A stretch of 64,000 nucleotides of DNA from Rosa chinensis (lineage: Eukaryota; Streptophyta; Magnoliopsida; Rosales; Rosaceae): the NCBI RefSeq assembly GCF_002994745.2, contig NC_037092.1, forward strand, positions 76,207,824 through 76,271,823, read 5' to 3'. This document shows, in pieces, positions 11,476 to 22,070 of this stretch. How positions within the stretch are numbered: position 1 is the stretch's first letter; each line of letters opens with the position of its first letter. The notes under the pieces were generated by a model that was not told the origin of the DNA, made no database searches, and saw only the letters and a program-made list of their open reading frames with translations. Position numbers and translations under genes: made by a program.

Positions 11476-12462
11476 TAGTTATGAAGTGGTAAAATATGGC
11501 GCTAGAAACATACCCAAAAATCCGTGCAAATAATTTTAAAATTTCTCCCAATCCATTCGGAGGGACAAGATGGCGCTGCCCCAAATTTATCAGTAAGGTC
11601 CCTCGCACCCTAAAAAACATATCAAATACCCACCAATATATGAGCACTCTCTACACCTGTTCTCTCTCTTGGCTCGTCCCTCCGTCTCCTGACCTCGCTC
11701 CACAGATAATCAAGCTGCATAACCGCTCGCAATGTCAGGTTGCACGCTTCGGTCGCCAACCCAACCTCATCCTCTTTCCTCAACTTCCTCGACTACAAAA
11801 CGCGTCGTTTTGAGCTCCCTAAACCCTTCACCGCCGACCGCCGTGGTAAAGGGCCGAAGAATCGCCGATAGTGTGGGAAATCTCCATTACTGGTACTTCA
11901 TTTTATCTCTATTTCATTGTAGACAAAAAGATCTTTTTTAACTTTTGGGTCTTGGCGAATTGAGAGCCGAAAGACCCATCAATTCCTTTACTTTTCACTT
12001 CATTATATCGATTTGGTTTGATTAATCAGGAGAAGGAGAGAAAAGCAGCGAAAGTAGAGAAATTGAAATAAGGAGAGACGAAGCAGACCAGAAACGTGTG
12101 AAGCGCGCGTCCTTGAATTTCTTGGCGAGGAGGAGTCGGAAAGGGATGCTATTGGTGGGTTGGGTTTTTGAGTACCAATCTGGGTTTATGCTGAGGTTGC
12201 TTTGTTTGAAGTTTTGAAGTAGAGCTTAGCTTCTCAAGTTTGTACATCCTCTTTATTTGCATTCAGAAAGTTTTGTATTATCTGTTGGGAACTTGGGTTT
12301 TAATCTGAGGAAGAGGAGGACAAATCTGGGTAAGCCGCAGATGAACAATTATTTTGATTAGGCAGTTTGTAGGTTGCTTCTGATTTTGTTCTTTACCTAC
12401 TGATTCCTGAAATCTAGAATTAACTTGAATTTGTTATTTTTGGATTTAACTGGGATTGCCCA
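11476..12462 (+). other. CACTA interior of unknown origin, possibly a captured promoter and 5' leader
   Basis: No domain could be named. The stretch has CT-rich leader-like sequence (11640-11700), an ACGCGTCGTTTTG-like motif (about 11799-11812), a GC-rich patch (11816-11870) and GA-rich purine sequence (12030-12150). This is the composition of a plant gene's 5' end. Candidate ORFs (11496-11813, 11732-11941) are short and start in unrelated sequence. It lies directly upstream of the LKR/SDH-like exons and may have come with them or from another gene. Confidence 0.35.
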
Positions 12463-13562
12463 TAAAGCTAGCATCAATTGGTGGAATGTCTTCCCAACAA
12501 TGGTATAAAACATGCATGGAAGGTGATTTTGAGGAAGACATTGATGTGCAAGTTACTGTTGCATCTCTCTGTCTAAAGGATGCTGAAGAGGTATATAACA
12601 ATATTATAGTTTTATTGCAAAAATAGTCAGAAATGATCATTTTAATTTCAGCTCTTTTATCAATATGTGAACTTTTTAATTTGTTTGAAAAGTGACGGTG
12701 TGAAGGTTTTCCTATATCTCTATGTTTTTCTTTCTTCTTTCACATTTGGATGTTTGATACTGAAAGATTGGATGCAGATCACTAAAGGTATTCCAAATGC
12801 AATTCCAGTTCAACTTGATGTGTCTGACACTAGTACTCTTCACAAGTACATATCTGAGGTAACTACTTTTCTGAAGTACAGTGAACTGGTATGCAGCAAG
12901 TGTACTGCAACATGCTGGGATTAATGCTTGAAAGAGCAGTTATGTATAAGTCAGAAAATTTCAATGCATACTTGTTCAACATATTTTGTTTAACTTATAT
13001 GTCCACTATTTTTCTTGAGACATTGTCAATTCTCTTTACTTCCTTGTTGGCTTGTTTCCATCATGCAGGCTGAAGTTGTTATAAGCTTACTGCCTGCTTT
13101 GTCACATTACTGTAGCAACTGCATGTATTGAGGTACTTTACATTGTCTTCAAAGTTATTTTCACTTTGCTGTAAAGAACAGAAGCAGAGAGATCATGAAA
13201 AATTCCGAGTCAGGACAGATACAGGAAACTTCGTGTATTAGGCTCTCCTTTTTTTTTTTCCTTCCTTTTTTAGCTATGAAAATGTTGTCTGTTCATGCAG
13301 CTCAAAAGGCACCTTGTCATTGCTAGCTATGTTGATGATGCCACGTCAGAGCTAAATGAAAAGGCAAAGACTGCCGGTATTATGATTCTTGGCGAGCTGG
13401 GATTGGACCCTGGGATAGGTAATGATTTAAGTGACTAAAAATAAATGGACGACTCGTTCAAAATACATTTATGGAGGAATGATATCTCCTTCCATTATTC
13501 TGCCCTACTTCAGATCACATGATGGCAATGAAGATGATCAACCAAGCACATGTTCGTAAGGG
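12463..13562 (+). pseudogene. Captured fragment of lysine-ketoglutarate reductase/saccharopine dehydrogenase
   Basis: Five exon-like pieces with introns kept. 12463-12590 reads 'SSQQWYKTCMEGDFEED' then 'VASLCLKDAEE', followed by a GT donor. 12778-12858 reads 'GIPNAIPVQLDVSDTSTLHK'. 13069-13132 reads 'AEVVISLLPA'. 13301-13418 reads 'LKRHLVIASYVDDATSEL' and 'GELGLDPGI'. 13514-13562 reads 'DHMMAMKMINQAHVRKG'. Order and content match the saccharopine dehydrogenase half of the bifunctional plant enzyme of lysine breakdown, including the 'LGLDPGIDHM' run across an intron. Splice-site GT/AG pairs are mostly present. Frame losses (after 'LLPA' and near 13562) and missing N- and C-termini make it a pseudogene fragment. 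Because introns are retained, capture was from genomic DNA and not from mRNA. Confidence 0.8.
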
Positions 13563-13841
13563 GTATCATGACTGTTGTTGATGTGCTAGAGTTCACTGCA
13601 GGTTAGTTAATATTTATTTTTGGTTTGCACTTGTGTGCATTTGCATAGTTCAGAAGTTTATGATTTACACAAATTTCCCCTTTCTGTTCAATTAGATTTG
13701 CACTTCATATCGTTGGATGCAGTGAAATGACTAATACGTTTTGTACTTGTCTTCAGCATATTTTTGAATTTAGCTTGTCTTCTCCTACACTGAGGTCTCT
13801 AAAGAATTTTTTCTTTTTCTTTTTTTTTTTATGTGGAATAG

Positions 13842-14059
13842 GTTTTTAGATTCTCATTCTGAAGCCTCTAGTGAAGCCTCTGATGCTTTGACAATCAAGC
13901 AACGCTGAGCTTACAAGCTGGAACTTCAGGTAAGCCAGTTGTTTGGAATGCTATCAGATCCCTGTTCTGCCATGGCACTTAAAATCTAATGTATATTTTA
14001 TGGCAGGAAGGCATATCTCTTTGCAATTGGGAACCAAAGAAAGGAATTGAGAGTTCAGG
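13842..14059 (+). pseudogene. Captured fragment of a Sec7-domain ARF guanine-nucleotide exchange factor (BIG type)
   Basis: Exon-like piece 13842-13929 reads 'SDALTIKQR', then an in-frame stop, then 'AYKLELQ', and ends at CAG|GTAAGC. After a 77-base intron with acceptor TGGCAG, 14007-14059 reads 'EGISLCNWEPKKGIESSG'. This matches the N-terminal edge of the Sec7 domain of plant BIG-type ARF-GEFs, which activate ARF GTPases at the trans-Golgi. Only about 45 codons remain and one is a stop (TGA in 'cgctgagct'). The match is short, so confidence is moderate. Confidence 0.55.
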
Positions 14060-14954
14060 TGCAAATATTTTAAATTTCATATCGATATGTAGCTTTGCAA
14101 GTGACCATCTCAAATGTTATGGAAAGATGCTTGTTTGATTGTTTCTTTTCTGGGTCCTAGTCACAAGTGGAAAGCACAAAAGGTTGTTCACTTCCTTTGT
14201 TCTCAGAAACCATATACTAGATCGTATAGGTGATCTAGTAAGTTATCCTACTTTTTCCTAGCTATGGTAATGCACTGATGATCGTCCTTACATTACTATT
14301 TTTTGATACGTCTTTGCTGTGTATAACAAGTGTTGTGGGTTGATCAATGTCAGATTATTGTTAACCTTACTAGCGATGTAAATTTTTTGGATGTTTGTTG
14401 GCTATATAGTCATCTCCTTTCATTTTGCTGTAGGAGAAAATGAAGAAGAGGATGATATGCCAGGGCAAAGCTCAAGAGGCATCACAGAGTATTCCTCGAG
14501 TCATACAAGTGGCTTTGAATGACAAGCTTCCAACAATAGTCAAGTAGTATGCGAAGTTAAAGGTGATCTTTCACAAATTACATGGGAGTATTTTACTAGC
14601 AACAATAATGGTATGCTTTGCACGAGGATTAATGATATTGAAGACATTGATACCTTGATTTTCATGGACCACCATTTAGGAAGTATCTTTTGTACATGTA
14701 ACTAAGCAACTAAATATCTTCTAAGATATTTTGTTTTTGCAATTGAGGAACTGTATATGTATATGATAACTACTCTTTATTTAATGTAAGTCTGAAAGTG
14801 TTATTGATCAATTGTTTAGTTCTCTGATATCAGTGGTTTATCTTCAAACAAGTGAAATAAAAACTTATTAAAAGAAAAAACAAGAGATTTGTGAAATGAG
14901 CAACAATGGCTTAGCATATTCTTAAATGTGAGGATACAAGGGCTTCATAAATAT
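14060..14954 (+). other. CACTA interior, no recognisable gene
   Basis: AT-rich sequence with one exon-like block (about 14434-14570: 'KKRMICQGKAQEASQ', 'QVALNDKLPT' before a TAG) that I cannot assign. It may be a third captured fragment, since it is preceded by a pyrimidine-rich acceptor-like TTTGCTGTAG. The remainder is T- and A-rich with no long frame. Confidence 0.3.
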
Positions 14955-15185
14955 TAGTTTGAGAGGAATATAGATTCCTCGTAATTTTTAATTTGCAAGG
15001 AATATACATTCCTCACAATTTTTAATTTACGAGGAATATGTATTCCTCGCAATTTTTCATTTGTGAGGAAACCATGAGTCCTCGCATATAGTAATCCGTG
15101 AAGGGGTTTAAGCGAGGAAAATTTGCGACGATTCAATTTCCTCGCTGATGATTATCAGTGAGGAATTTAGACTTTTTGTGAGAAA
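14955..15185. repeat. CACTA right subterminal repeat array
   Basis: Imperfect tandem units of about 39 bp, each with a small palindrome such as GAGGAATATGTATTCCTC (8-bp arms). They are separated by AATTTTTAATTT-like spacers. Looser copies of the same motif occur at the left end (11328-11475). In known CACTA elements, arrays of this kind are the binding sites of the element's DNA-binding protein; that role here is inference. Confidence 0.75.
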
Positions 15186-15221
15186 TTCCATTCGTCACAT
15201 TTTTGGTTTTCTCTTGTAGTG

Positions 15222-16416
15222 ATAGTTCCGTTGGATGTTTGTACTAGGTGGAACAGCACTTATTTTATGTTGGACATTGCTGTTAAGTTTAGAAAGGCAT
15301 TTCTGAGATTGGAGGATGAGGATTCTCAATTTGAAAGTTATTTTCAAGAAAGGGTTGGAGGTAAGAAGAGGGATGGGCCTCCACTTGCTGCTGATTGGGA
15401 CAAGGCAGCAAGGTTGGTGAAGTTTCTGAAGATTTTTAATGATGCAACACTTAAGTTTAGTGGAACCAAGGTTGTCACAGCAAATCAGCCCTTGTTGTGG
15501 ATGTGCACCATTGTCCAAGAGCTAGACAAATGCATTTGCGGCGATGATCATCTATTAGTAAGCATTGGGACATCTATGAAGAAGAAGTTCGACAAGTATT
15601 GGAGGAAAATCGAAGACATGAACAAGGTTCTCATGATTGCTGTTGTCTTGGATCCTCGATACAAGTTGCTTTATCTTCAATATTTCTTCCCCAAGCTGAT
15701 GCAAGATAAGGAGATGGTTGCAGACGCTGTTGCTGAGATCAAAAGCCTTTTTTTTGGACATGTTTCAAGAGTATTTGGAGGCTGATCCAGAAGCTGCCCA
15801 AGCTTCTGCTCATGCAACCATTCCCAAATTCGACACTGCAGTTGCGGATGCTTCTGAAGAGGACAGCCATGCTCAAACCATGCATGAGTTTATGATGTTA
15901 AGACAAGAGAAAGATGTTGTGGAGATTAAAAATGAGGTTGACAAGTATCTGTTAGAGGCTTCTGAGGACCCTTCAAATAAGGATTTTCCATTATTGGACT
16001 GGTGGAAAGAGAATGCACCGAGGTACCCTATTCTGTCCCAAATGGCTAGAGATGTGTTTGGAGTTCCAGCTTCAACAGTGGCATTCGAGAGTGCTTTCAG
16101 CCTTGGTAAAAGGGTTATCGATCCTTTTAGGGCTAGCTTGACACCAAAGATGGTTGAATGCTTGGTTTGCTGCAGTGATTGGTTAAGGGCTAATGGTGTG
16201 GCCCAATTATATCAAGAACCTACTAGAACTGAGTTGGAGATGTATGGTGAGCTGGAAAAGCTTGAATCAGGTAAAAGTTTGTTTAATTTCAGTCATTATA
16301 TGTATTTGACTATTTGCATATATATATATATATTTTTGTCTAATACATGTTCTTTTATCTGTTTTCTTTTTCTTGAACTAGAATCAGGGGTTACTCAGGT
16401 GGCATCTGAGGAATGA
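15222..16416 (+). pseudogene. hAT transposase, C-terminal block with dimerisation domain
   Basis: Resumes exactly after the CACTA target duplication, in the same frame as 10167-11309, with 'VCTRWNSTYFMLD'. It runs through the insertion and catalytic region ('VLDPRYKL') to the hAT C-terminal dimerisation domain ('PLLDWWKENAPRYPILSQMA' and 'STVAFESAFSLGKRVIDPF'). An 8-T run at about 15748-15755 is one base too long and shifts the frame, so two overlapping ORFs carry the two halves. A final intron (16271-16381, GT...AG, containing a TA microsatellite) separates the last 11 codons, and TGA is at 16414-16416. Apart from the T run and the CACTA insertion the gene is nearly intact. Confidence 0.88.
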
Positions 16417-17230
16417 ACTGCTTGTGATGATGGCATGATGAGTTGAGCTGCTGAAGGCCTGTATTTGATGGTAGCAATGTTTTTTTTTTCCCTACAATGC
16501 TAGCTATTCGGTTTGTAATAACTTAACTTATTTTGCTTCATTGCTTTGAACTTACTTGAGAGACTAATGTTGGACACTTGAACTGCTTAGTGAGTTAGTG
16601 ATGTCTAAAATTTTAGGTTTGATAATTTGCAGGTTTGATTCGTTTGAATTGCTTAGATTTGGGTCTAAGTCTTTTGCAGGTTTGAATTTTGAACTGGTTA
16701 TCATTTCGTACATTTTTGTCTGTGATGGTGATGCATTTGCAGGTTTGAAATGTTGATAACATAATATGATGATTGATGCATTTGCAGATGTGCTGAGTTA
16801 TGATGTTATCATGTTATGAGTTATGGTTGAAATTTTAGGATATCATCCATTCATGCTTAGATTTTGCAAGTTTGAGTTCTTGGATTTTGAATAATGTTTG
16901 TAATGTTACTATGTTAGTTATGCTTTTGTGATTCTTCTTTTCACGTTTGTGAAAGACTGAAAGTGAAAATAGACTGAAAAAGTCATTATGAGCTGAAAAT
17001 TGACTATAATATGCCTAGAAATAATATTTCACATTGGGCTTGAAAATGAAAATTTGGGCCCATAATAAAACCGAAACCGACCCGCCCCGATTTTAGAATT
17101 CGGCCCAACCGAATTTTCGGCCCAGCTAGCAATAATGTGGTGTTCGGTGTCAGAAATGGTATTTCCGATTGGATCGGTTTGACTTTCGTTTGGGCCTGAA
17201 ACCGACCCGGCCCGACTATGCCCAGGCCTA
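16417..17230 (+). other. hAT 3' untranslated and subterminal region
   Basis: No gene. T-rich sequence with repeated 'GATGCATTTGCAGGTTTGA'-like short segments (16625-16800), then the CCGAAACCGACCC subterminal repeats and the right terminal inverted repeat ending at 17230. Confidence 0.6.
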
Positions 17231-19385
17231 GATCTCTTTACCGCTAGATTTGAGATTGTCACTTTGATGAGACAGTCTTCCCATCATTAGGGGGAAATAA
17301 GAACACAGATATTCAGCAGGAACAACAGGAATTGTCGTGGTCTGTCCCCACTATGTTTCCTCTCGATCCCTGTACCGCACAGTCCGAACTTGAAGTGCAA
17401 CGAATGCTTGAGCTCCAGAACGTAGCAAACACTCTGCCTGATGCTTTTTCTAATGTTGCTAAAGTGACGATATCACATATACCTGCTGTAAATGTGCCTA
17501 CAAGGATTGACATCCCAAATACTGGACGTAACGCTACTCTGGTGACACCAGGATATGGCGCCACTGCCCATATTGGCAGTGATGTGGAGTCTATGGCCGC
17601 AGGTCCCGCAAGGAAGCGCGGTAGACAGATTGGTTTAAATGATACTCGCCCTAGAAATAGAGCGAATGAGGCACAAACAAATCTTTTGATCATCTATACT
17701 CAAAATCCGTCCCATGAGAATGTTCCGGATTATGGTTATGTCCAAGATACATCTTTCGGGGACACCTCAATGTCAGAACCTATCCCTGAGAACATAAAGA
17801 TCTCTATAAATTACACTAGTGTAGATGAGACGTGGGAAAGAAGCTCCATCATCATTGATGATGTATTCGTGTATTCTGTAGAGCGTGAGATTATTGAGAC
17901 TGATGACATCGAACCACGCTCCGTTGATGAATGCCAATGTAGAGCTGATTGGCCAAAATGAAAAGATATGATCCAGGCAGAACTAGATTCTTTAGCGAAA
18001 AGAAATGTATTTGGGCAAGTTGTGCCAATACCGCCCAATACCAAACCAGTTGATCATAAATGGGTATTCGTTAGAAAGCGTAATGAGAGAAACGAGATTA
18101 TAAGATACAAAGCTTGTTTTGTGGCGCAAGGCTTCTCACAACGCCCTGGAATAGACTATGAGGAGACATATTTTCCTAAAATGGACATTATTACGTTTCG
18201 CTACCTTGTCAGTTTGGTAGTTTCTGAAAAAACTGAACATGCAGCTTATGGATGTGGTTACTGCATATCTATATGGGGATCTAGATACAAAGATTTACAT
18301 GAAGATTCCGGATGGACTTCAGCTACCCAAATCAAGGACTCTAAACCACGGAGCGCATTTGCAATAAGGTTGAAACGCTCACTATATGGCTTGAAGCAAT
18401 CCAGACGAAGGTGTTATAACCGTCTAAGTGACTATTTGATTGGGAAGAGATATGTTAACAATGAATTATGCCTATGTGTGTTCATAAAAAGAACAAATTT
18501 TGGATTTGCAATAGTAGCGGTTTATATTGATGACATGAACATAATTGGCACCCTTAAAGAGTTTAGAGAAACCGCTAAACACTTGAAATCCGAGTTTGAG
18601 ATGAAAGATCTTGGAAAAACAAGGTTTTGCCTTGGTTTGGAACTTGTTAGCTAGATATAGCTTTGCACCAACACAATGTCATTGGACTGGTGTTAAGGAT
18701 ATCTTTCGATACCTAAGTGGTACAATTGATATGGGGTTGTTCTATCCTTACAGAGAGACGATAGATTCGGACCCGTCATATGTCAAGAACGCCACCAATA
18801 GTGGTCTGCGTTCTCTCCCCCCCCATCCCAAAACGACATAAGTGTTTTGGAAGATTTTACTGATGTTGGCTACCTCTCTGACCCACATAAAGGTCGTTCC
18901 CAAATTGATTAAATATTCACCATGGGTAAGACCGCGATATCTTGGAGGTCTATTAAACAGATCCTAGTCGCTACTTCTTCGAACCATGTAGAGATTATTG
19001 CTCTTCACAAAGCAGTTCGTGAATGTATATGGCTTAGATCCATAGTTACGGATTTTTGAAGTAATTGTGGTCTGAAGTCTACCACAGATGAGTCTACCAG
19101 CATTTATGAGGATAATGCTGCTTGCATTGAACAATGAACCAAGGCTACATCAAAGGCAACAATACCAAGCACATATCGCCCAAATTCTTCTACAATCAGC
19201 AATAACAAAAGCTCCTCAAGATCAGTGTGAACCAGGTTCGATCTGAGGACAATGTGATAGACTTGTTTACTAAGTCATTGCCCAAATCCACGTTTGAGAA
19301 ACATGTTGCAAGCATTTATTTGCGGAAGTTATGTGAACTCCCATGATCGTAGTCATCAAGGGGAAACGTGGATATCAGGGGGAGA
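17231..19385 (+). pseudogene. pol: Ty1/copia integrase C-end, reverse transcriptase and RNase H, decayed
   Basis: Picks up at 'DLFTARF', the C-terminal integrase region, and runs through a linker rich in Ser/Pro/Asn ('NVANTLPDAFSNVAKVTISH', 'AGPARKRGRQIG'). The reverse transcriptase follows: 'HKWVFVRKRNERNE', 'ACFVAQGFSQRPGIDYEET', 'RLKRSLYGLKQS' and 'VYIDDMNIIGT', the YVDD-type active site with V replaced by I. After 'FCLGLEL' (about 18640) part of the RT is deleted and the sequence jumps to a 'GVKDIFRYLSGTIDMGL' segment. RNase H remnants follow ('SSNHVEIIALHKAVRECIWL', 'IYEDNAACIEQ', and 'DLFTKSLPKSTFEKHV' at about 19260-19310). Multiple stops, including one in the 'WPKW' motif at 17959-17961. 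Not functional. Confidence 0.88.
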
Positions 19386-19755
19386 TGTCTACATGTTGAT
19401 CTCGAAACATGAAGGGTGTGTTGTGCTCTTTTTCTCCTTCGACCGAGGTTATTTTTGTTCCACAAGGGTTTTTGTTACTTGACAAGGTTTTCAATGAGAC
19501 AACAAGAGGAGCACCATGTTTGGTGTTCAAGTAAATCCAGAATTTTTGTCTAGCCCAAACTCAAGGTTACTTGTTCTAGTTGAAATAGGGTTAGAATTAT
19601 AGATAATCTTGGAGAATCTTAGAGATATCCAATCAATATATGATTATTTCCTTGTACAGCTCTAATTCTATGCATTGTAATCCTCCATATAAAGTGACCC
19701 CTATTATCAATGAAAGCACATCAATTTCTCTCTCAAATATTGATTCCCTAAAACA
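19386..19755 (+). mobile_element. 3' LTR of the left Ty1/copia element
   Basis: Directly after a polypurine tract (TCAGGGGGAGA, 19375-19385) the sequence starts TGTCTACATG and ends CCCTAAAACA, about 370 bp. It contains promoter/leader-like sequence ('CCATATAAAGTGACCCC', then 'ATCAATGAAAGCA'). The matching 5' LTR is not in the window, so the right boundary is set from the TG...CA rule alone. Confidence 0.65.
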
Positions 19756-19790
19756 ATGTACTAAAAAATTTTCGATGTTGCATAAAAAAT

Positions 19791-20510
19791 ATACTCAACA
19801 TGGGATAATTTCTAATGAGAACCATTAAAATGAGGACTTTCTAATCAACAGTTGTGAGACCCATTTTTTAATCACATTTCCATAAATCAACTGTTAAATG
19901 TTTAGATATTCATGAATACATTATTTATGCAAATTTTCAACCAAATTGGACCATACTCTACATGGGATAGCTTCTAATGAGAACCATCAAAATGAGGACT
20001 TCATGAAGATTTTCTAATCAACAGTTGTGAAACCCACTTTTCAATCACATTTTGGTAAATCAATCGTTAGATATGTAGATATTCATGAGTAGATCATTTA
20101 TGCAAATTTTTAACCAAATTGAAAAAAATTAAGGCATTCATAACCGTGATTTATCATTTATGAACATGAAATTTTCAAGTTTGACAGATTTGATCTAGTT
20201 CAATACTTTTTTTTTTTTTAAAGATGATCAAATGATTTCAAACCTATCCTATGGTGACTCGAACCCATAGGTAGTGAGTGCTCTAACCACTGAGCTAACA
20301 TCACTTCGTCATCTAGTTCAATACTTAAAAATTAGTGATTTGAAATAAAATTTTTATAAGTGATCTACTTATACATACATAAACACCTAACGGTTGATTT
20401 GTTATAATGTAATTGAAGAGTGGGTCTCACAAGTGTTGATTAAATAGTCATTTTCGAATCTTCATTATTAATATTAAGGTCCCTCATTAAAAACTCCCCT
20501 TATTCAACAT
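19791..20510. repeat. Inverted-repeat (foldback) element with duplicated left arm
   Basis: The left arm occurs twice in tandem (about 19791-19950 and 19960-20125). Each copy contains 'CATGGGATA.CTTCTAATGAGAACC', 'CTAATCAACAGTTGTGA.ACCCA' and 'TATTCATGA'. The right arm (about 20340-20510) is the reverse complement of the same unit, with 'TGGGTCTCACAAGTGTTGATTA'. The centre holds a SINE (20209-20310). The structure fits a long-TIR MITE or foldback element. No certain target duplication was found. Confidence 0.6.
20209..20310 (-). mobile_element. Short tRNA-derived SINE
   Basis: About 100 bp between perfect 16-bp direct repeats ATCTAGTTCAATACTT (20193-20208 and 20311-20326). The T run at 20207-20220 is its poly(A) tail on the - strand. 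On the - strand it starts GACGAAGTGATG and then has an RNA polymerase III A box TTAGCTCAGTGG and a B box GGTTCGAGTCACC spaced as in tRNA. This is the minimal architecture of a plant SINE. It sits inside the inverted-repeat element at 19791-20510, so it inserted later. Confidence 0.85.
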
Positions 20511-21979
20511 GATGGGAACATGATACTGGAACATAAACTATTACCTGTTTGGTAACAGCCTTTACATGTTTTGGGCTGCAAAACACAAATGCAAATTAGC
20601 CCACTTAAAAAAACTATTTTGAGTTTGAGATCCATTGGACTATAACTACCCAAAATAATTGATAACATGCATGAGTGCAGCAAGGCAAATCTAGCCCTGC
20701 CCTATTGTCAAACAATGATCGATCAGACCCACAAAACTCAAAGTCTTAATCACCAATGACAATCAATAATGGCAGAAAAATCAAAATCAAAGAATAGCGA
20801 CATGGCAGCCCAGTTACACCATAAACTCATAGATATCAACCAGTAGCTATAGCTATAGTACAGGGCGGCGTAAGTTTAAATGGTTCTGATTTGATCGTAC
20901 TATATATGAAATTACCTTGGCAAGTTTTTCAAAGAATACTGCCTAAAACAAAGCTGCAAAAGTCGAAGTGGGCTCTGATATACAGGAAGACTTAATTGCC
21001 TAGAAGGACGAAAAAGGTTTAAGAGGAGAACAGAGGGTTCAGAGTGATCGACCTAGGCAAATTCTCTATGTACGTATATATGAACAGTGTGTTGAAATTA
21101 GCAATCTAGCTTGCTCATTGTTCAAGGTGGTCCAAGCTAGAGATACAACGTTAGCTCAACCAACTCAACTGAGAATACAACGTTAGCTCAATCCTAAATT
21201 TGTCGTCATCAAATGAGAAAAGGGTAGGTAGGTAGAACTAAATCTAGGTGTACCAGTTGAACTTAGCAGCGTTTGCTCTTTTCAATTTTGCAGAAGCCTT
21301 CATATCTTTGAATTTAATTAATTGTCTATTTCGACCACCCATTCAAACAAGAACTTAGATAATCGTAATGACCTAGATGACCATCAAAATGATCTAAATT
21401 ATCATGATGTAAGCTAATTAGCAAGAGAACATAATCGGATGTGTGTTTAACTTATAACCCTACATATAATATGTTCATATATATTTAGGGAAGAAAAACT
21501 GGTTTATTAACTAGGTAAATAGGGTCTTTATATATATATATGCATTCAGAAATTAAAATAAGTAGACTACTTTATGTTTGTTTTTGTATTACCACTTGAA
21601 GATTATAATAATCCCACCTAGCACATGATCATTTGCATCATGAGTCTGATGATCAAAGTAGTAGTGGTAAATCCAAAAATGGAGGAAACTAATGAGCAAA
21701 TTAAGATGCAAAACTTTGGGCATAATCATGCATGATTCTTTTTTTCTTGCCAATGGCTCATCATTATTAAAGAACTTTCAAACCACTCACAGTATGTGTG
21801 AAACACTTATTCACCATTCAGCACTGAACCTAATAAATGTGACCTGTAGTGTACTCCACTTGCTGCGAGTTTCTTTATTTAACAAAGAAAACGTACAACA
21901 AGTTCTCTGTGGTAATTAAACTTGATGTTAGCTAGCTGGCTCTGTTCTCTTTGTGCTTGATATACACTTTTCCATGCTT

Positions 21980-22070
21980 AGAAATAATGAATCTCCTGTA
22001 ACCAACAAAAAAAAGAAAGAAATAATGAATCTCCTGTAACCAACAAAAAAAAAGAAATAATGAATCTCCA
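21980..22070. repeat. Tandem repeat of about 40 bp
   Basis: Two full copies and the start of a third copy of GAAATAATGAATCTCCTGTAACCAACAAAAAAAA-like sequence, separated by variable A runs with a GAAA/AGAAAG junction. No coding content. Confidence 0.7.

Larger units (their letters stand above)
11310..15221. mobile_element. CACTA transposon carrying host gene fragments (Pack-CACTA)
   Basis: 3912 bp. The left end is CACTACAAGAAATTAGG, and the right end on the - strand is CACTACAAGAGAAAACC. It has a perfect 3-bp TSD, ATA (11307-11309 and 15222-15224), the diagnostic CACTA length. Subterminal zones (11328-11475 and 14955-15185) hold many copies of a GCGAGGAA/TTCCTCGC motif in both orientations. 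Internally no TNP2-like or TNPA-like protein was recognised. Instead there are spliced host gene pieces (see 12463-13562 and 13842-14059). It is therefore non-autonomous and would depend on another element's transposase. Confidence 0.88.
9199..17230 (+). mobile_element. hAT transposon, left end lost, split by a CACTA element
   Basis: Encodes an Ac/hAT-type transposase in two blocks (10167-11309 and 15222-16416). Both ends carry subterminal repeats of the CCGAACCGAAACCGACC type (9200-9365 and 17060-17230). On the - strand the right end reads TAGGCCTGGGCATAGTCGGG, a typical hAT terminal inverted repeat ending at 17230. No matching terminus exists at the left, and the neighbouring copia integrase is missing its middle. 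A deletion therefore removed the left TIR and adjacent copia DNA. Without its left TIR this copy should be immobile. Confidence 0.85.

Noticed and set aside
11496..11941. Two overlapping ORFs at the left of the CACTA interior
   Set aside because: No domain, no start context, and codons mix CT-rich leader-like sequence; kept only as unassigned interior.
20240..20305. tRNA-like sequence on the - strand (A and B boxes)
   Set aside because: It lacks a full cloverleaf and is bounded by a 16-bp direct duplication and a poly(A) tract, so it is a SINE and not a tRNA gene.
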